Positions 23,051 through 32,642 of a stretch of 64,000 nucleotides of DNA are shown here, piece by piece. Origin of the DNA: Dehalococcoidia bacterium (GTDB taxonomy: Bacteria > Chloroflexota > Dehalococcoidia > UBA2979); contig SHYS01000004.1 of the NCBI GenBank assembly GCA_009692685.1, forward strand, positions 134,960 through 198,959, read 5' to 3'. The notes under the pieces are model-generated. The model was not told the origin of the DNA and made no database searches. It worked only from the letters and a program-made list of their open reading frames with translations. The translations under genes and the position numbers were made by a program. Position 1 is the first letter of the stretch. Each line of letters starts with the position of its first letter.

Positions 23051-23664
23051 TGACGAGAACTCGCGAACCCGACCAGCGGCGCGCCTGCCCACTCGATGGC
23101 AGCTGTGGCATCTCCCCAGCCTTCCGCTGCCGCTGCCCGGGCGGCGACAAACGCCGTGAGCTCGGCGTCGCGTACTAGAACCGCGCCCGCAGCGCGAAAG
23201 TGGTCGCGCTCCTCGAACGTGGCGCCGGCGGCCGCAGCGCCCGGCAGCGTCGCCACGCTGTCGAGGATGGCACGCACCTCCCACTCGTAGAGTTGCGGTC
23301 CGTCGGCGGCTCCCCGCAACCCGAGGACGAACAGGGTGCTCGGGACGTCGGCCGTATCGCTCGATAGTGGTGGGGCCGCATCGATATCGAGCTCGGCGGC
23401 CGCGCTCCACATCCCGGAGGTCACACGCGCCACGCCGCGCATGATGAAGGCCATGTGCGCCGGAGACGCCGCGAACGCCTCGAGCGCGTCCCGCGAATCG
23501 AGCCATGTAGCGACGAGCAGGTCCGTGCGGGATGCCGCGACCGCCACGGCAACAGTCGAGGTCGCCTCGATCAACCCGAGGCCAAGTACGCGCGCGGCCT
23601 CCATCGTCGCGTCGTCAACGTCGGGGCGCAGTCTTGCGGAGACGACATGCACAAGCCCCGCCAT
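23047..23664 (-). CDS. Hypothetical protein, possible dimeric alpha/beta-barrel (ABM/Dabb-like) domains
   Basis: 205-residue Ala-rich soluble protein starting MAGLVHVVSARLRPDVDD. The strand-helix order and the segment TWLDSRDALEAFAASPAHMAFI resemble one dimeric alpha/beta barrel domain (ABM or stress-responsive A/B barrel). A second similar half is possible after residue 100. No catalytic residues are recognisable. It starts at the stop of the ABC ATPase gene and ends overlapping the nuclease gene by 4 bp, so it belongs to the same minus-strand operon. Confidence 0.6.
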   Translation of the reverse strand: MAGLVHVVSARLRPDVDDATMEAARVLGLGLIEATSTVAVAVAASRTDLLVATWLDSRDALEAFAASPAHMAFIMRGVARVTSGMWSAAAELDIDAAPPLSSDTADVPSTLFVLGLRGAADGPQLYEWEVRAILDSVATLPGAAAAGATFEERDHFRAAGAVLVRDAELTAFVAARAAAAEGWGDATAAIEWAGAPLVGFASSRQ

Positions 23665-24470
23665 CAGCGGAGCGGCGTCGGGCGGCGCGGCGGCTGGAGC
23701 GGGTTGACCGCGCGAGGTTGCAGCGCATCAGGCGCGCGGGGCGCCAGCACCCGTTCCGAGGGCGGCACGAACCGCCCATCGGACAGCTCCTTGACTCGGT
23801 CCACGTGCTGCATCACGAAGGGGTCGTGCGTCGCGGTTACGATCGTCGCGCCGCCGTCTGCTACGGAACGCAACAGCCCGAAGATCTGTGCCCCGGTCGC
23901 AGAATCGAGTTCGCCTGTCGGCTCGTCTGCGATTACCACGCGAGGCCGGTTCGCGAGCGCTCTGGCGATCGCGACGCGTTGCTGTTCGCCGCCCGATAGC
24001 TCGTACGGTCGGTGGTTCGCTCGTCGCGACAGCCCGACCAGCTCGAGGAGCTCTCGAGTGCGCTCGCCGCGCTCGCGCATGCCAGCGCCCGCAATCCGCA
24101 AGGCCAGCTCGACGTTTTCGGCGGCCGAGAGCAGTGGCAGCAGTCCGAACGACTGGAACACGAACCCGAGCGTGTGACGCCGCAGCTGCGTCAGCTGCGC
24201 CTCGCCGAATGCCGACACCTCGTCCTCGCCGATGAAGATCCGTCCCTCATCCGGCTTATCGAGGCCAGCGATCAGGTTGAGGAGTGTCGTCTTTCCGGAG
24301 CCAGACCGCCCGACGAGGGCGATGAACTGCCCTGCCGGCACATCGAGCGCGACATCACGGATCGCGTGCACGGTACCGCCACCTGAGTGAAACGAGCGCG
24401 ACACGCCCTCGACGCGGATCGGCAGGCCGCCGTCCACCTGCTGACCGTCGCCACCAGCGCGCTCCGTCAT
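23664..24470 (-). CDS. ABC transporter ATP-binding protein (MacB/LolD-like)
   Basis: 268-residue ATPase with Walker A GRSGSGKT (54-61), signature LSGGEQQRVAIARAL, Walker B VVIADEPTGELDS and the H-loop TATHDPFV. It belongs to the MacB/LolD/FtsE group, which works with FtsX-type permeases. It follows a second ATPase and a large FtsX permease on the same strand. The ATG at 24470 (8 bp after the upstream stop) is preferred; a GTG at 24494 would overlap the upstream gene. What it moves is unknown. Confidence 0.88.
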   Translation of the reverse strand: MTERAGGDGQQVDGGLPIRVEGVSRSFHSGGGTVHAIRDVALDVPAGQFIALVGRSGSGKTTLLNLIAGLDKPDEGRIFIGEDEVSAFGEAQLTQLRRHTLGFVFQSFGLLPLLSAAENVELALRIAGAGMRERGERTRELLELVGLSRRANHRPYELSGGEQQRVAIARALANRPRVVIADEPTGELDSATGAQIFGLLRSVADGGATIVTATHDPFVMQHVDRVKELSDGRFVPPSERVLAPRAPDALQPRAVNPLQPPRRPTPLR

Positions 24471-24478
24471 CGACGACG

Positions 24479-25423
24479 TCACGAGCGCCGCCACGGCAGC
24501 GGCCGGTCCTCGGCGGGTTGCTCCGGCCGCACTTCCACGTGATCGCCGGTCAGTTCGACGCGCGCACGCTCGCCGATCCCCAGCGCATCGAGGTGCTCGC
24601 GCGGCAGTTGCAGCCGCCCGCTCCGGTCCACTACCGCGAACTCCTCGACGAGCTCGCCCTGGCCTCGCGCGAATGCGGCGTGTCGAACGATCTCGGTGCT
24701 CGTGCGTCCGTCGCGCATCGCGACCACGCGGTCCACGCGGCGGGCGATCGCGCGGTCGTGCGTGACGACCACGATGGTGACGGCGGTGGTCTCGTTGAGC
24801 GCACGGAACACGCGAAAGATCTCATCCGCGGTCACGCTGTCGAGCTCACCGGTGGGCTCATCGGCGAGGAGCAGCGGCGGGTCGTTCGCCAGCGCGACAG
24901 CGATGGCAACGCGCTGTTGCTCGCCGCCGGAGAGCTGGTCCGGTCGCTGCTTCCGCCGCTCGAGGAGCCCCACCGCCTCCAGGAGGTACTGCGCGCGGTG
25001 CTGCGCCTGCTTGCGTGATGCACCATCGAGGATCAGCGGCACCTCGACGTTCTGCTGTGCGGTCAGGTAGGCGATGAGGTTGCGTCCGGTCTGCTGCCAT
25101 ACGAAGCCCACCTCGCGACGCCGGTAGTCGACGAGGTCATCCTCGGTGGTCGTGAGCAGGTCGCGGTCACCGACCTGCACGCGGCCCGCCGAGGGCGTAT
25201 CGAGGCCCGCGAGGATGTTCAGCAACGTCGATTTCCCGGAGCCGGAGGCGCCCACGATCGCCATCATCTCGCCGCGCGCGACCTTGAGATCGAGGCCGCG
25301 CAGCGCAACGACCTCCAGCTCTTCGCTCTTGTAGATCTTGAAGAGGTCTTCGCAGTGGATGTAAGGCGCCGGGAATCCCTGTGCGGGAGTCCCCGGGGCG
25401 GCCGCGGCTGAGGTAGAGGTCAT
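24479..25423 (-). CDS. ABC transporter ATP-binding protein with a C-terminal AbrB/SpoVT-like domain
   Basis: 314-residue protein. The N-terminal ATPase domain (about 20-235) has Walker A GASGSGKST, Q-loop FVWQQTG, signature LSGGEQQRVAIAVAL and Walker B LLLADEPTGELDS. After it, roughly residues 258-300 (VDRSGRLQLPREHLDALGIG then RVELTGDHVEV) look like one swapped-hairpin AbrB/SpoVT half. It begins 4 bp after the FtsX permease stop. The extra domain could mediate dimerisation or DNA contact; that is inference. An upstream TTG at 25441 is a weaker start. Confidence 0.85.
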   Translation of the reverse strand: MTSTSAAAAPGTPAQGFPAPYIHCEDLFKIYKSEELEVVALRGLDLKVARGEMMAIVGASGSGKSTLLNILAGLDTPSAGRVQVGDRDLLTTTEDDLVDYRRREVGFVWQQTGRNLIAYLTAQQNVEVPLILDGASRKQAQHRAQYLLEAVGLLERRKQRPDQLSGGEQQRVAIAVALANDPPLLLADEPTGELDSVTADEIFRVFRALNETTAVTIVVVTHDRAIARRVDRVVAMRDGRTSTEIVRHAAFARGQGELVEEFAVVDRSGRLQLPREHLDALGIGERARVELTGDHVEVRPEQPAEDRPLPWRRS

Positions 25424-25427
25424 CGGC

Positions 25428-28400
25428 TCAAGCGTCGCCAATCCGGAGCGCGCGATGCACCTGCAACCGAACGTACATTAGCACGACCCCACCGATGGTC
25501 GCCGCGAACACACTCCCGAGGATGACCCACGCCAGCGCCACCGCGGGCCATGACACGCCGAGCACGAACGGGGGCAGCACCTGCGCCCCCTGCTCGTCCG
25601 TGCCGAGGAACCGCATCATCATCCGCCCGACCTGGAGCCCCACCGCCGTTCCGAGCCCCATCCCGGTCACGATGACGAACACGTGCTCGAAGGCGACTAC
25701 GCCGAAGATCTGGCGGCTCGAGAACCCGAGCGTGCGCAGGATCGCGAACTCCAGAGACCGCTCCTGTGCCGTCAGGTACGAGTACACGAGGAACCCGAGC
25801 GCCGACAGGAGGAGCACGGCCCCGAAGGCGATGAACAGGATGCCCTGCCAACCTGCGGCTACCAGCGGATCCTCCTGCTGCACCGCTCGTTCGGAAGCCA
25901 CATCGAGGAGCAACTGTGGTCCGAGGCTGCTCGCCTCGATCGCCGCGCGCAGCTGCGCCGGGTCCGTGGAGGCCAGCCACGCCTCGTTGGGTGCGACACC
26001 GCTCTGCCCCGGCGCCTGGTTGATCGCGTACAGGAGTCGGTCGAGGTTGACGAGGCCGAACCCGGAATCCCCATCGACACGCACCGTCGGGAAATAGTCA
26101 ACAAGACCCACCAGCTCGGCCGTCGTGTAACGCGATTGGGCGAGGACCTCGAATGTCTCGCCGATAGCCAGTCCGAGGTCGGCCGCGGTCGACCTCAGCA
26201 GGAACATCTGCATCGGCGCTACCGGCGTCGCGCGCTGCACGCCCCGCAGGGTCGGTCCGCGCCGGTCGTCCACCCACGAGTAGCGCAGCGACCCGCGGGG
26301 ATGCGCGGGCGGGGCATCCGTGTCGGCCACCGGACGGTCCGTCACCTCGGTAGGCCGCAGCCCCTGGATGGTTTGCAGCCCCTCCGGAGAAGCAAAATCG
26401 GCAACCAGCTGCGCCCCGACGAACTCCTCGGCACGCGGGATGCCAAGGAGAGCGCCGGGGTCGGGAGCGGCGTCCGAGGCGAGCACGGGGCCCAACAGGA
26501 CAGTCCCGCGCGCGCTCGCGATGCCGCCGCGCGGGACGAAGTAGTAGGAGGTCACCTCCAGGGGGGCGCGGAGGCGGTCCGGTGGCACCGCGGCGGCGAG
26601 GAACCTCCACTGGCTCGTCACGTCCTGTTGAGGCTGCACGCCGCCCAGGATGACATCGACATAACGACCATCGACATCTCGCAGGCGCACTCCGACATCG
26701 ACGAGCCCGCTGATCGTCGGGGCCTTCACCCAGGCGCCGATTTGTCGTGGATTGCCGGGCACCGGGAACCCCGGCTCGCGCGCGCCGTCGATTGTCAGCA
26801 GGGCGGTCATCTCATCGAGGCTGATGGGCGCGAAGTCGCCTCTGAAGTAGGCGACTTCGCCAAACGTGGCGGGATCCACCCCGAGGAGTTGCGTAGACGC
26901 GTTGCCGCCCGGCCCTTGGATCGAGGCGTTCACGCGCAGCACCGGGGACGCAGCTTCGGCCGGTAGCGCCTTGAAGGCAGCGCGTGCACCTAGGTCGCCC
27001 GTGCGTTGCAGCCCTCGGAAGTCTGCGGCACGCACGTCGGCGCCCACGGCGTAGGCCGCGCGGTCCTCGTAGGAGTTGTCCAGCGTCGCACTGAAGGAGG
27101 CAGCGAACATCCCAACGCCTGTCGCGAACATGAGCATCAGGACCAGTCGCGTGTAGTGCGTCGGATTTCGCACCAGCGAACGGATGCCCACGATGACTGC
27201 GGTATTGCCGGTCGCCGTCAGCACCAGCCCAACCACGCGCAGCAGTACGGGAAACAGTCGCAGGAAAAGGATCGCGACCGTAAGCAGAAATACCGCCGGG
27301 GTCAGCAGCAGCAGCGGGTCCGACTGTACGTGTCCACCGAAGAGCGACGCCTCGAAGAGATTGTCCTGCCTCGACAGTCGCCAGAAGACGATTCCGCTCA
27401 CCGCGACGAGCAGCACATCGAGGTAGTAGCGCAGGAAGAAAGGCACGGTTCGAGGGCGCGCCGCGGCACGTTTGAACTCCACCATCGTGGTCCCGGTCAC
27501 TCGCCACGCGGGATACATCAGCGACCCGAACGCCACCAGCGCGCCACCAGCCGCGAGGACGTAGGCGCTACTCGAGATGCGTACCTCGAGCAGCCCCCCA
27601 CCCGACAGCGCCGCGAACGCCGGGCTCGGCCCCAGCGCGGCGATCACCAGCGCCGCCAGCGGTGGGCCAACCACAGTGGCCACTCCGGCGAGGATGAATG
27701 CCTCGACGCCGTACTGGGCCAGCAACTGGGACGTGGATGCGCCTCGACTCCGCTGCAGCGCGATCTCACCCGCCTGCCGCTCAACGAGCATCGTCGACAC
27801 CATGACGAGGTAGTACGCGACGATGCCGACCACCTGTAGCAGGAAGATCAACAGCGGGATGCGGGTGAAGAACAGCTTCGTGTCGAACGTCCGCAACAGC
27901 TCCGGTAGCTCCGTGCTCACGCGGAGCCGTGGTTCGCTTTCCTGCAAGGCCCGCGCCGCACCGTCGAGGGCGGTGGCAACAGCCTTGGCCGCGCGCGCAT
28001 CGAGGGCGTCAAGGTTCACGCCGTAGGTGTCGATGAGGTCGCCCTGGATCCCCGGCAGCCGCTCGCCAACCGCCCCGAAGAGCGTCGCCTCCGGCACGAG
28101 GAAGGCGTAGGTATCCCATGCCCCCGGCGTGGCATCGATAGTGTCCCGGGCGCCATCCCAGAACGACTCGCCGGTGTCGAGGGCCTCGATGATCGCCGCA
28201 ACCTCGATGCGGACAGGTTTCGTGTCGGGATCCCAGAACGGGTGCAGGTCGAGTCGATCACCGACGCGCATCGTGGCGCGCTCCGCCGTGACTCGTCCCA
28301 CGGCCACGGGAATGGCCATTCCATCCGCATGGGGGACGGGTGCGGGGAAGGCACCGGCGACCAATCGCACATGGTCCTCGTAATCTGCGCGCAGGAGCAG

Positions 28401-28784
28401 GAACGCCCTGGGCCGGTCCTCCGCCTTCGACACCGTGACATCGAGCGCGGTCGGGAAGAAGGTCGCCGACGTGATCTGCCGGTTGTGCATCCCCGCCGCC
28501 TCACCGAGCGCCGCGGCCAGTACAGGGTCGACTCGATTCCGTGTGCGCTGGTAGGTCGGTCGGTCGATCACGACGGTGCCCTGCGTGACGCGGATGTCGA
28601 GGAGCGCGCGCTCGTGGTGATCGAGCGCGTAATCGAGGCCGAGGTCGCGGATCGCGTCGGAGTAGACCGCCGTTGAGGCGATAATCGTGGAGGCGATGAT
28701 GGTCCCAACGGCAATGCTCGCCTGCAGACGCCAGTTTCCGAGCATTCGACGCACGGCGATGATGGGGAGCGAACGAAACCGCAT
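25428..28784 (-). CDS. Large FtsX/MacB-type ABC transporter permease
   Basis: 1118-residue membrane protein. An N-terminal helix (about 20-42, SIAVGTIIASTIIASTAVYS) is followed by a large extracytoplasmic domain. Two FtsX-like core units then appear: one near residues 310-440 (LLQVVGIVAYYLVMVSTMLV, QLLAQYGVEAFILAG), and a second at the C-terminus (residues about 970-1110, LLLSALGFLVYSYLTAQE, FEHVFVIVTGMGLG). Such permeases use ATP hydrolysis to move lipids, peptides or signals rather than to form a simple channel. The two downstream ATPases complete the module. The ATG at 28784 lies 6 nt after a TAAGAT box. Confidence 0.87.
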   Translation of the reverse strand: MRFRSLPIIAVRRMLGNWRLQASIAVGTIIASTIIASTAVYSDAIRDLGLDYALDHHERALLDIRVTQGTVVIDRPTYQRTRNRVDPVLAAALGEAAGMHNRQITSATFFPTALDVTVSKAEDRPRAFLLLRADYEDHVRLVAGAFPAPVPHADGMAIPVAVGRVTAERATMRVGDRLDLHPFWDPDTKPVRIEVAAIIEALDTGESFWDGARDTIDATPGAWDTYAFLVPEATLFGAVGERLPGIQGDLIDTYGVNLDALDARAAKAVATALDGAARALQESEPRLRVSTELPELLRTFDTKLFFTRIPLLIFLLQVVGIVAYYLVMVSTMLVERQAGEIALQRSRGASTSQLLAQYGVEAFILAGVATVVGPPLAALVIAALGPSPAFAALSGGGLLEVRISSSAYVLAAGGALVAFGSLMYPAWRVTGTTMVEFKRAAARPRTVPFFLRYYLDVLLVAVSGIVFWRLSRQDNLFEASLFGGHVQSDPLLLLTPAVFLLTVAILFLRLFPVLLRVVGLVLTATGNTAVIVGIRSLVRNPTHYTRLVLMLMFATGVGMFAASFSATLDNSYEDRAAYAVGADVRAADFRGLQRTGDLGARAAFKALPAEAASPVLRVNASIQGPGGNASTQLLGVDPATFGEVAYFRGDFAPISLDEMTALLTIDGAREPGFPVPGNPRQIGAWVKAPTISGLVDVGVRLRDVDGRYVDVILGGVQPQQDVTSQWRFLAAAVPPDRLRAPLEVTSYYFVPRGGIASARGTVLLGPVLASDAAPDPGALLGIPRAEEFVGAQLVADFASPEGLQTIQGLRPTEVTDRPVADTDAPPAHPRGSLRYSWVDDRRGPTLRGVQRATPVAPMQMFLLRSTAADLGLAIGETFEVLAQSRYTTAELVGLVDYFPTVRVDGDSGFGLVNLDRLLYAINQAPGQSGVAPNEAWLASTDPAQLRAAIEASSLGPQLLLDVASERAVQQEDPLVAAGWQGILFIAFGAVLLLSALGFLVYSYLTAQERSLEFAILRTLGFSSRQIFGVVAFEHVFVIVTGMGLGTAVGLQVGRMMMRFLGTDEQGAQVLPPFVLGVSWPAVALAWVILGSVFAATIGGVVLMYVRLQVHRALRIGDA

Positions 28785-28790
28785 GCCTCT

Positions 28791-28796
28791 ATCTTA
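28791..28796 (-). promoter_or_regulatory. Putative -10 box (TAAGAT) of the ABC permease operon, leaderless
   Basis: Read on the minus strand, TAAGAT (28796 to 28791) ends 6 nt before the ATG at 28784. There is no room for a ribosome-binding site, so a leaderless transcript is expected. It is divergent from polA. Confidence 0.45.
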
Positions 28797-28882
28797 GAGC
28801 GCACCACGGCTCGAGGCGCACGAACAGGGCGATCGACGTGCGACGCACGAACGCGCCGGGCAGCGTCCCAGCCCTCGAGGGC

Positions 28883-28888
28883 TATACT
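28883..28888 (+). promoter_or_regulatory. -10 box (TATACT) of polA, leaderless
   Basis: TATACT at 28883-28888 ends 6 nt before the GTG at 28895. This fits transcription starting at the start codon. The alternative polA start at 28838 lies upstream of this box and would be excluded by it. Confidence 0.5.
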
Positions 28889-28894
28889 GGCCGC

Positions 28895-31780
28895 GTGGCC
28901 CCCGATACGTTAGCGCCCGACGCCCCCGCCCCTACCGTCGAGGTGAACGACGGCACTCGCGCGGGCAAGCCCCTCCTGCTCATCCTCGATAGTCACGGGA
29001 TCATCTATCGCTCGTACTTCGCGCTGCGCGATGCGCTGACGATCAGGCGCACGGGTGAGTCGGTAGGCGCAGTGTACGGCTTCGCCAATAGCCTGCTCTA
29101 CGCTCTGGACACGCTGCACCCGGAGTACATCATTGCCGCGTGGGACGGCCCCACCCCGACCTTCCGCCACGACGCCGACGTGAACTACAAGGCCACCCGC
29201 CGCCCGATGCCAGACGACCTGCGACCGCAGATCGGGCGGGTGCGCGCCCTCCTCGATGCCTTCCGCGTACCTGTCGTCGAGGTCCACGGCTTCGAGGCCG
29301 ATGACGTCGTCGGCACGCTCGCGGCGCAGGCGGCCGCCCAGGATGTCGAGGTGGTCATCCTCACGCTCGACAACGACATGGTGCAGCTTGTCGAAGGCCC
29401 TGTTCGAGTCCAGATGTACCGCCCCTACCAGCGCGACTACGTGATGTACGACGCGGCTGCCGTCCGCGACCGTTGGGGCTTCGACCCGAGGCAGATCGTC
29501 GACTACAAGGCGCTCGTCGGTGACACCTCCGACAACATTCCCGGTGTGCAGGGCATCGGAGAGAAAGGCGCCCTCGCCCTGATCCAGCAGTGGGGCAGCG
29601 TCGAGGCGATGCTCGAACACATCGATGAAGTCACGCCCCCGCGGGCGCGCACCGCCCTCGAGGCCGGGCGCGACGACGCTCTCCACTCAAAGATGATGGC
29701 CACCATCGTCCGCGACGTTCCGGGCGTCGCGCTGGATCTCGAGGCCTGCGTGGTCGGCGACTACGACCGCGACGCCGTCCTCGAGATGTTCCGCGACCTC
29801 GAGTTCCGCTCCCTCGTCTCGCGCCTGCCCGACCACATCACCGACTCGCCCGGGCCGACCGCTCCCGTTGCCGCCGCACCACTCGAGGAGCGCCGCTACG
29901 ATGTGGTCACGAGCCCAGAACGCCTCACCGAGATGGTGCGCGCAATCCGCAAGGCTGGCCGCTTCGGCTACGAGGTGGTCGCCGATGACCCGCACCCGAT
30001 GCGTGCCGCCGACACCCTCGTCGGCATAGGCCTGAGCATCGAGGCGTCAGCGGGCTGGTACGTCCCGTTCGGCCACACGGCCGAGCGGCTGCCTCCGGCG
30101 GATGGCCAGCAAGGGTTCGCCCTCGACACCGCTCCAACTGGCGAGGACACACGCGCCTCGATTCCCCAGCTCGCGCAGGAGGAAGTGTTCGCCATCCTCG
30201 GCCCGTTGCTGGCCGATCCCGCCGTGGAGCGCGTGGCCCACGACGCAAAGTTCACCACGCTCGCCCTCGCCGAGGCCAGAGGTGGCACCTGGCCCGCGCC
30301 CGTGTCGTTCGACACGATGGTCGCAGCGTACCTGCTCGGTGATTCCAACGTCACCGTTCGCGGGCTTGCCTTCAACCGCCTCGGTCAGGAACTCATCGAC
30401 CCGAAGGTGCTCCTCGGCACCGGTCGAAAGGCGATCCCATTCTCGCGCACGACTCCTGAGGACTGCGGCGCCTTCGCCACGGGGAACGCCGACCTTGCCC
30501 TCCGCCTCTCCGAGGTGCTGCGGGCGGACCTCGAGGCCAACAGCCTCCTCGCGGTCTTCGAGGACCTCGACCTTCCGCACATCCCCGTACTCGCGAGGAT
30601 GGAGCGCTGGGGGCTCGCCCTCGACACCGCGACCCTACGCCAGCAAGCCGGCGTACTCGAGGCGGCGATCGAGGAGGCGGAGCGTGAGGTCTTCGCCGCC
30701 GTCGGCCATGAGTTCCAGATCGGCTCCCCTCAGCAGCTCTCCGGCGTGCTGTTTGGCGAGCTCGGCCTCCCTAAGTCGAGGAAGACCACCACCGGCTACA
30801 CCACCGACGCGACCGCCCTTGAGCCGTTACGCCACGTGCATCCCGCCGTGGACGCCGTCATGCGCTGGCGCGAGGTGACCAAGATCAAGTCGACGTACGT
30901 CGACACGCTGCCGGAGCAGGTGAACACTCGAACCGGGCGTGTGCACAGCGTCTTCTCGCAGGTCACGGCTGCCACGGGCCGTCTCTCCTCGAGCGACCCC
31001 AACCTCCAGAACATCCCGCTGCGCACCGAGATCGGCAACGCGGTGCGGCGCGCCTGCGTCGCCAGCGATTGCGGCGAGTCGCCGATGTTCCTCTCCTTCG
31101 ACTACTCGCAGATCGAGTTGCGCGTGCTGGCGCACATGTGTGGCGACGATGAGCTGCGGTTGGCCTTCGAGCGCGGCCTCGATATCCACGCCGCCACCTC
31201 GGCGCGTGTCTTCAACGTCTCGCTCAACGAGGTGACGCCGGAGATGCGCCGTCGCGCCAAAGTCTTCAACTTCGGCGTCCTCTACGGCCTCACCGCCTTC
31301 GGCCTCTCCCAGCGCGAAGGCATCCCGCGTGACGAGGCCGAACAGTTCATCAAGCACTACTTCGAGGCCTACCCGACGGTGGCGAACTGGCGAGACCGCG
31401 TCGTCGACGAGGCACGCGCGAAGGGTTACGCCTCAACCCTCACTGGACGCCGTCGCTACATCCCGGAGTTACGGGCCAGCAACCGCAACCAGCGCATGGC
31501 CGCCGAGCGCATCGCCATCAACATGCCGATCCAGGGCACGGCCGCCGACATCATCAAGATCGCGATGAACCGCATCGATGGCGAGCTGCTCTCGAGGCAG
31601 GCGCAGGGCGCGCAGGCACGCATGGTCCTCCAGGTCCACGACGAGCTCATCTTCGAGCTTCCCGCTGCCGAGGCCGACGACGTCCGCGACCTCGCCCATC
31701 GCCTGATGCCATCGCTCGAGCTGGCGGTGCCGTTGGTCATCGAGGAGAAGTCGGGCCGCTCCTGGGGCGACCTCGCCTGA
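28895..31780 (+). CDS. polA: DNA polymerase I, proofreading domain degenerate
   Basis: Repair and Okazaki-fragment polymerase of 961 residues from the GTG at 28895. The N-terminal 5'-3' exonuclease domain has AAWDGPTPTFRHD and DTSDNIPGVQGIGEKGA. The polymerase domain has motif A DYSQIELRVLAH, motif B RRRAKVFNFGVLYGLTAFGL and motif C QVHDELIFE. In the middle 3'-5' exonuclease domain the metal ligands are mostly gone: the Exo I DxE position reads GYE, the Exo II KFD position reads KFT, while the last Asp (NAD) remains. It probably does not proofread, as in Taq-like enzymes. mutM follows downstream. Confidence 0.95.
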   Translation: MAPDTLAPDAPAPTVEVNDGTRAGKPLLLILDSHGIIYRSYFALRDALTIRRTGESVGAVYGFANSLLYALDTLHPEYIIAAWDGPTPTFRHDADVNYKATRRPMPDDLRPQIGRVRALLDAFRVPVVEVHGFEADDVVGTLAAQAAAQDVEVVILTLDNDMVQLVEGPVRVQMYRPYQRDYVMYDAAAVRDRWGFDPRQIVDYKALVGDTSDNIPGVQGIGEKGALALIQQWGSVEAMLEHIDEVTPPRARTALEAGRDDALHSKMMATIVRDVPGVALDLEACVVGDYDRDAVLEMFRDLEFRSLVSRLPDHITDSPGPTAPVAAAPLEERRYDVVTSPERLTEMVRAIRKAGRFGYEVVADDPHPMRAADTLVGIGLSIEASAGWYVPFGHTAERLPPADGQQGFALDTAPTGEDTRASIPQLAQEEVFAILGPLLADPAVERVAHDAKFTTLALAEARGGTWPAPVSFDTMVAAYLLGDSNVTVRGLAFNRLGQELIDPKVLLGTGRKAIPFSRTTPEDCGAFATGNADLALRLSEVLRADLEANSLLAVFEDLDLPHIPVLARMERWGLALDTATLRQQAGVLEAAIEEAEREVFAAVGHEFQIGSPQQLSGVLFGELGLPKSRKTTTGYTTDATALEPLRHVHPAVDAVMRWREVTKIKSTYVDTLPEQVNTRTGRVHSVFSQVTAATGRLSSSDPNLQNIPLRTEIGNAVRRACVASDCGESPMFLSFDYSQIELRVLAHMCGDDELRLAFERGLDIHAATSARVFNVSLNEVTPEMRRRAKVFNFGVLYGLTAFGLSQREGIPRDEAEQFIKHYFEAYPTVANWRDRVVDEARAKGYASTLTGRRRYIPELRASNRNQRMAAERIAINMPIQGTAADIIKIAMNRIDGELLSRQAQGAQARMVLQVHDELIFELPAAEADDVRDLAHRLMPSLELAVPLVIEEKSGRSWGDLA

Positions 31781-31795
31781 GCGAAACCAGCGTCA

Positions 31796-32090
31796 CTACA
31801 TCGACATGGCCTCGTAGGCCAGCACGCTATCGATGATCGGCAACCCGTCGAGGAGCTTCACGGCATTCTCCATGCTCTCTGCGCTCACCAGGCAGTACCA
31901 CGTCAGCGGCGAACCCGTGTCTGGCGTCAGATCTCGCGCGCTCATCTTTGTGATCTCACGGCCGATCGCCAGATGGGTTGCCGCTGTTCACGAACCGACT
32001 GCCGACCGACGCGAACCAGCCGTTCCACGCCGCCATAACGATGGGTGTCGGCTCCTCATAGCCGTACGCCAGCACTAGGAACTTCTTCAT
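31796..32090 (-). pseudogene. YCII-related protein, frameshifted
   Basis: The minus strand starts with ATG at 32090 (MKKFLVLAYGYEEPTPIVMAAW...) and stops early at GNPSGDRP. The next frame continues with HLAIGREITKMSARDL, then PDTGSPLTWYCLVSAESMENA and ends VLAYEAMSM at 31796. This is a normal YCII/DGPF-type ending. Removing one base from the GGG run at 31975-31977 joins the two parts into a single protein of about 97 residues. YCII proteins are small ferredoxin-like-fold proteins of unclear function, often paired with ArsR regulators as here. Either decay or assembly error. Confidence 0.8.
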
Positions 32091-32148
32091 GAGGTCACCT
32101 CCGTGTCAGTCCGCGGCCCCATGCGGGCCTCGCTTGCTTGCTCCACGC

Positions 32149-32496
32149 CTAGATAGGGGGCGTAGTTCTCGATGGTTTCTTCGCCACTGCCCCACAGTAC
32201 GCATGGAACTGGCCGAGCCAGCCCTGCAGCCGCCGGAGCGCCTCTCGGTTAAGCGTCAGGAAGGTCGTCCGACCCATCTTTCGGCGACTCACGAACTCAG
32301 CGGCTTCGAGCACACGGACGTGCTTGTGCATCGCTGGCAGAGAAAGTCCCCGCATCGCGGCGAGCTGACTGATCGAGGACGGGCGCAGGCTCAGTGCGCG
32401 CACGATCTCCCGTCGGTGCTTGTGCGCCAGCGCCTCGAAGAGCTCGTCGAGGTCTTCGAGCGGGGATGGAGAAGGTGTCGCACCCCAAGCAGCCAT
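32149..32496 (-). CDS. ArsR-family winged-helix regulator
   Basis: 115-residue DNA-binding protein with LFEALAHKHRREIVRALS, SISQLAAMRGLSLPAMHKHV and a wing region EFVSRRKMGRTTFLTL. This is the second non-metal ArsR regulator of the window and lies directly upstream of the broken YCII gene on the same strand. It is divergent from mutM. The target is probably its own operon. Confidence 0.85.
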   Translation of the reverse strand: MAAWGATPSPSPLEDLDELFEALAHKHRREIVRALSLRPSSISQLAAMRGLSLPAMHKHVRVLEAAEFVSRRKMGRTTFLTLNREALRRLQGWLGQFHAYCGAVAKKPSRTTPPI

Positions 32497-32642
32497 GACA
32501 CTTAACCTCGCGGTGAACCACAGTTGCGAGACGCGAGATCGTCAAACCGGGGCCGAATCTGCGACGCCCGATCAACTATTTCGCCCGACCCCGAGTCGCG
32601 CACTCGTATGCTGCGTACCACCGCGTAGGAGATCGTTGCTGT

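Noticed and set aside
25683..26966. Plus-strand frame (427 aa) opposite the FtsX permease
   Set aside because: Antisense of a conserved permease; His/Arg-rich low-complexity composition.
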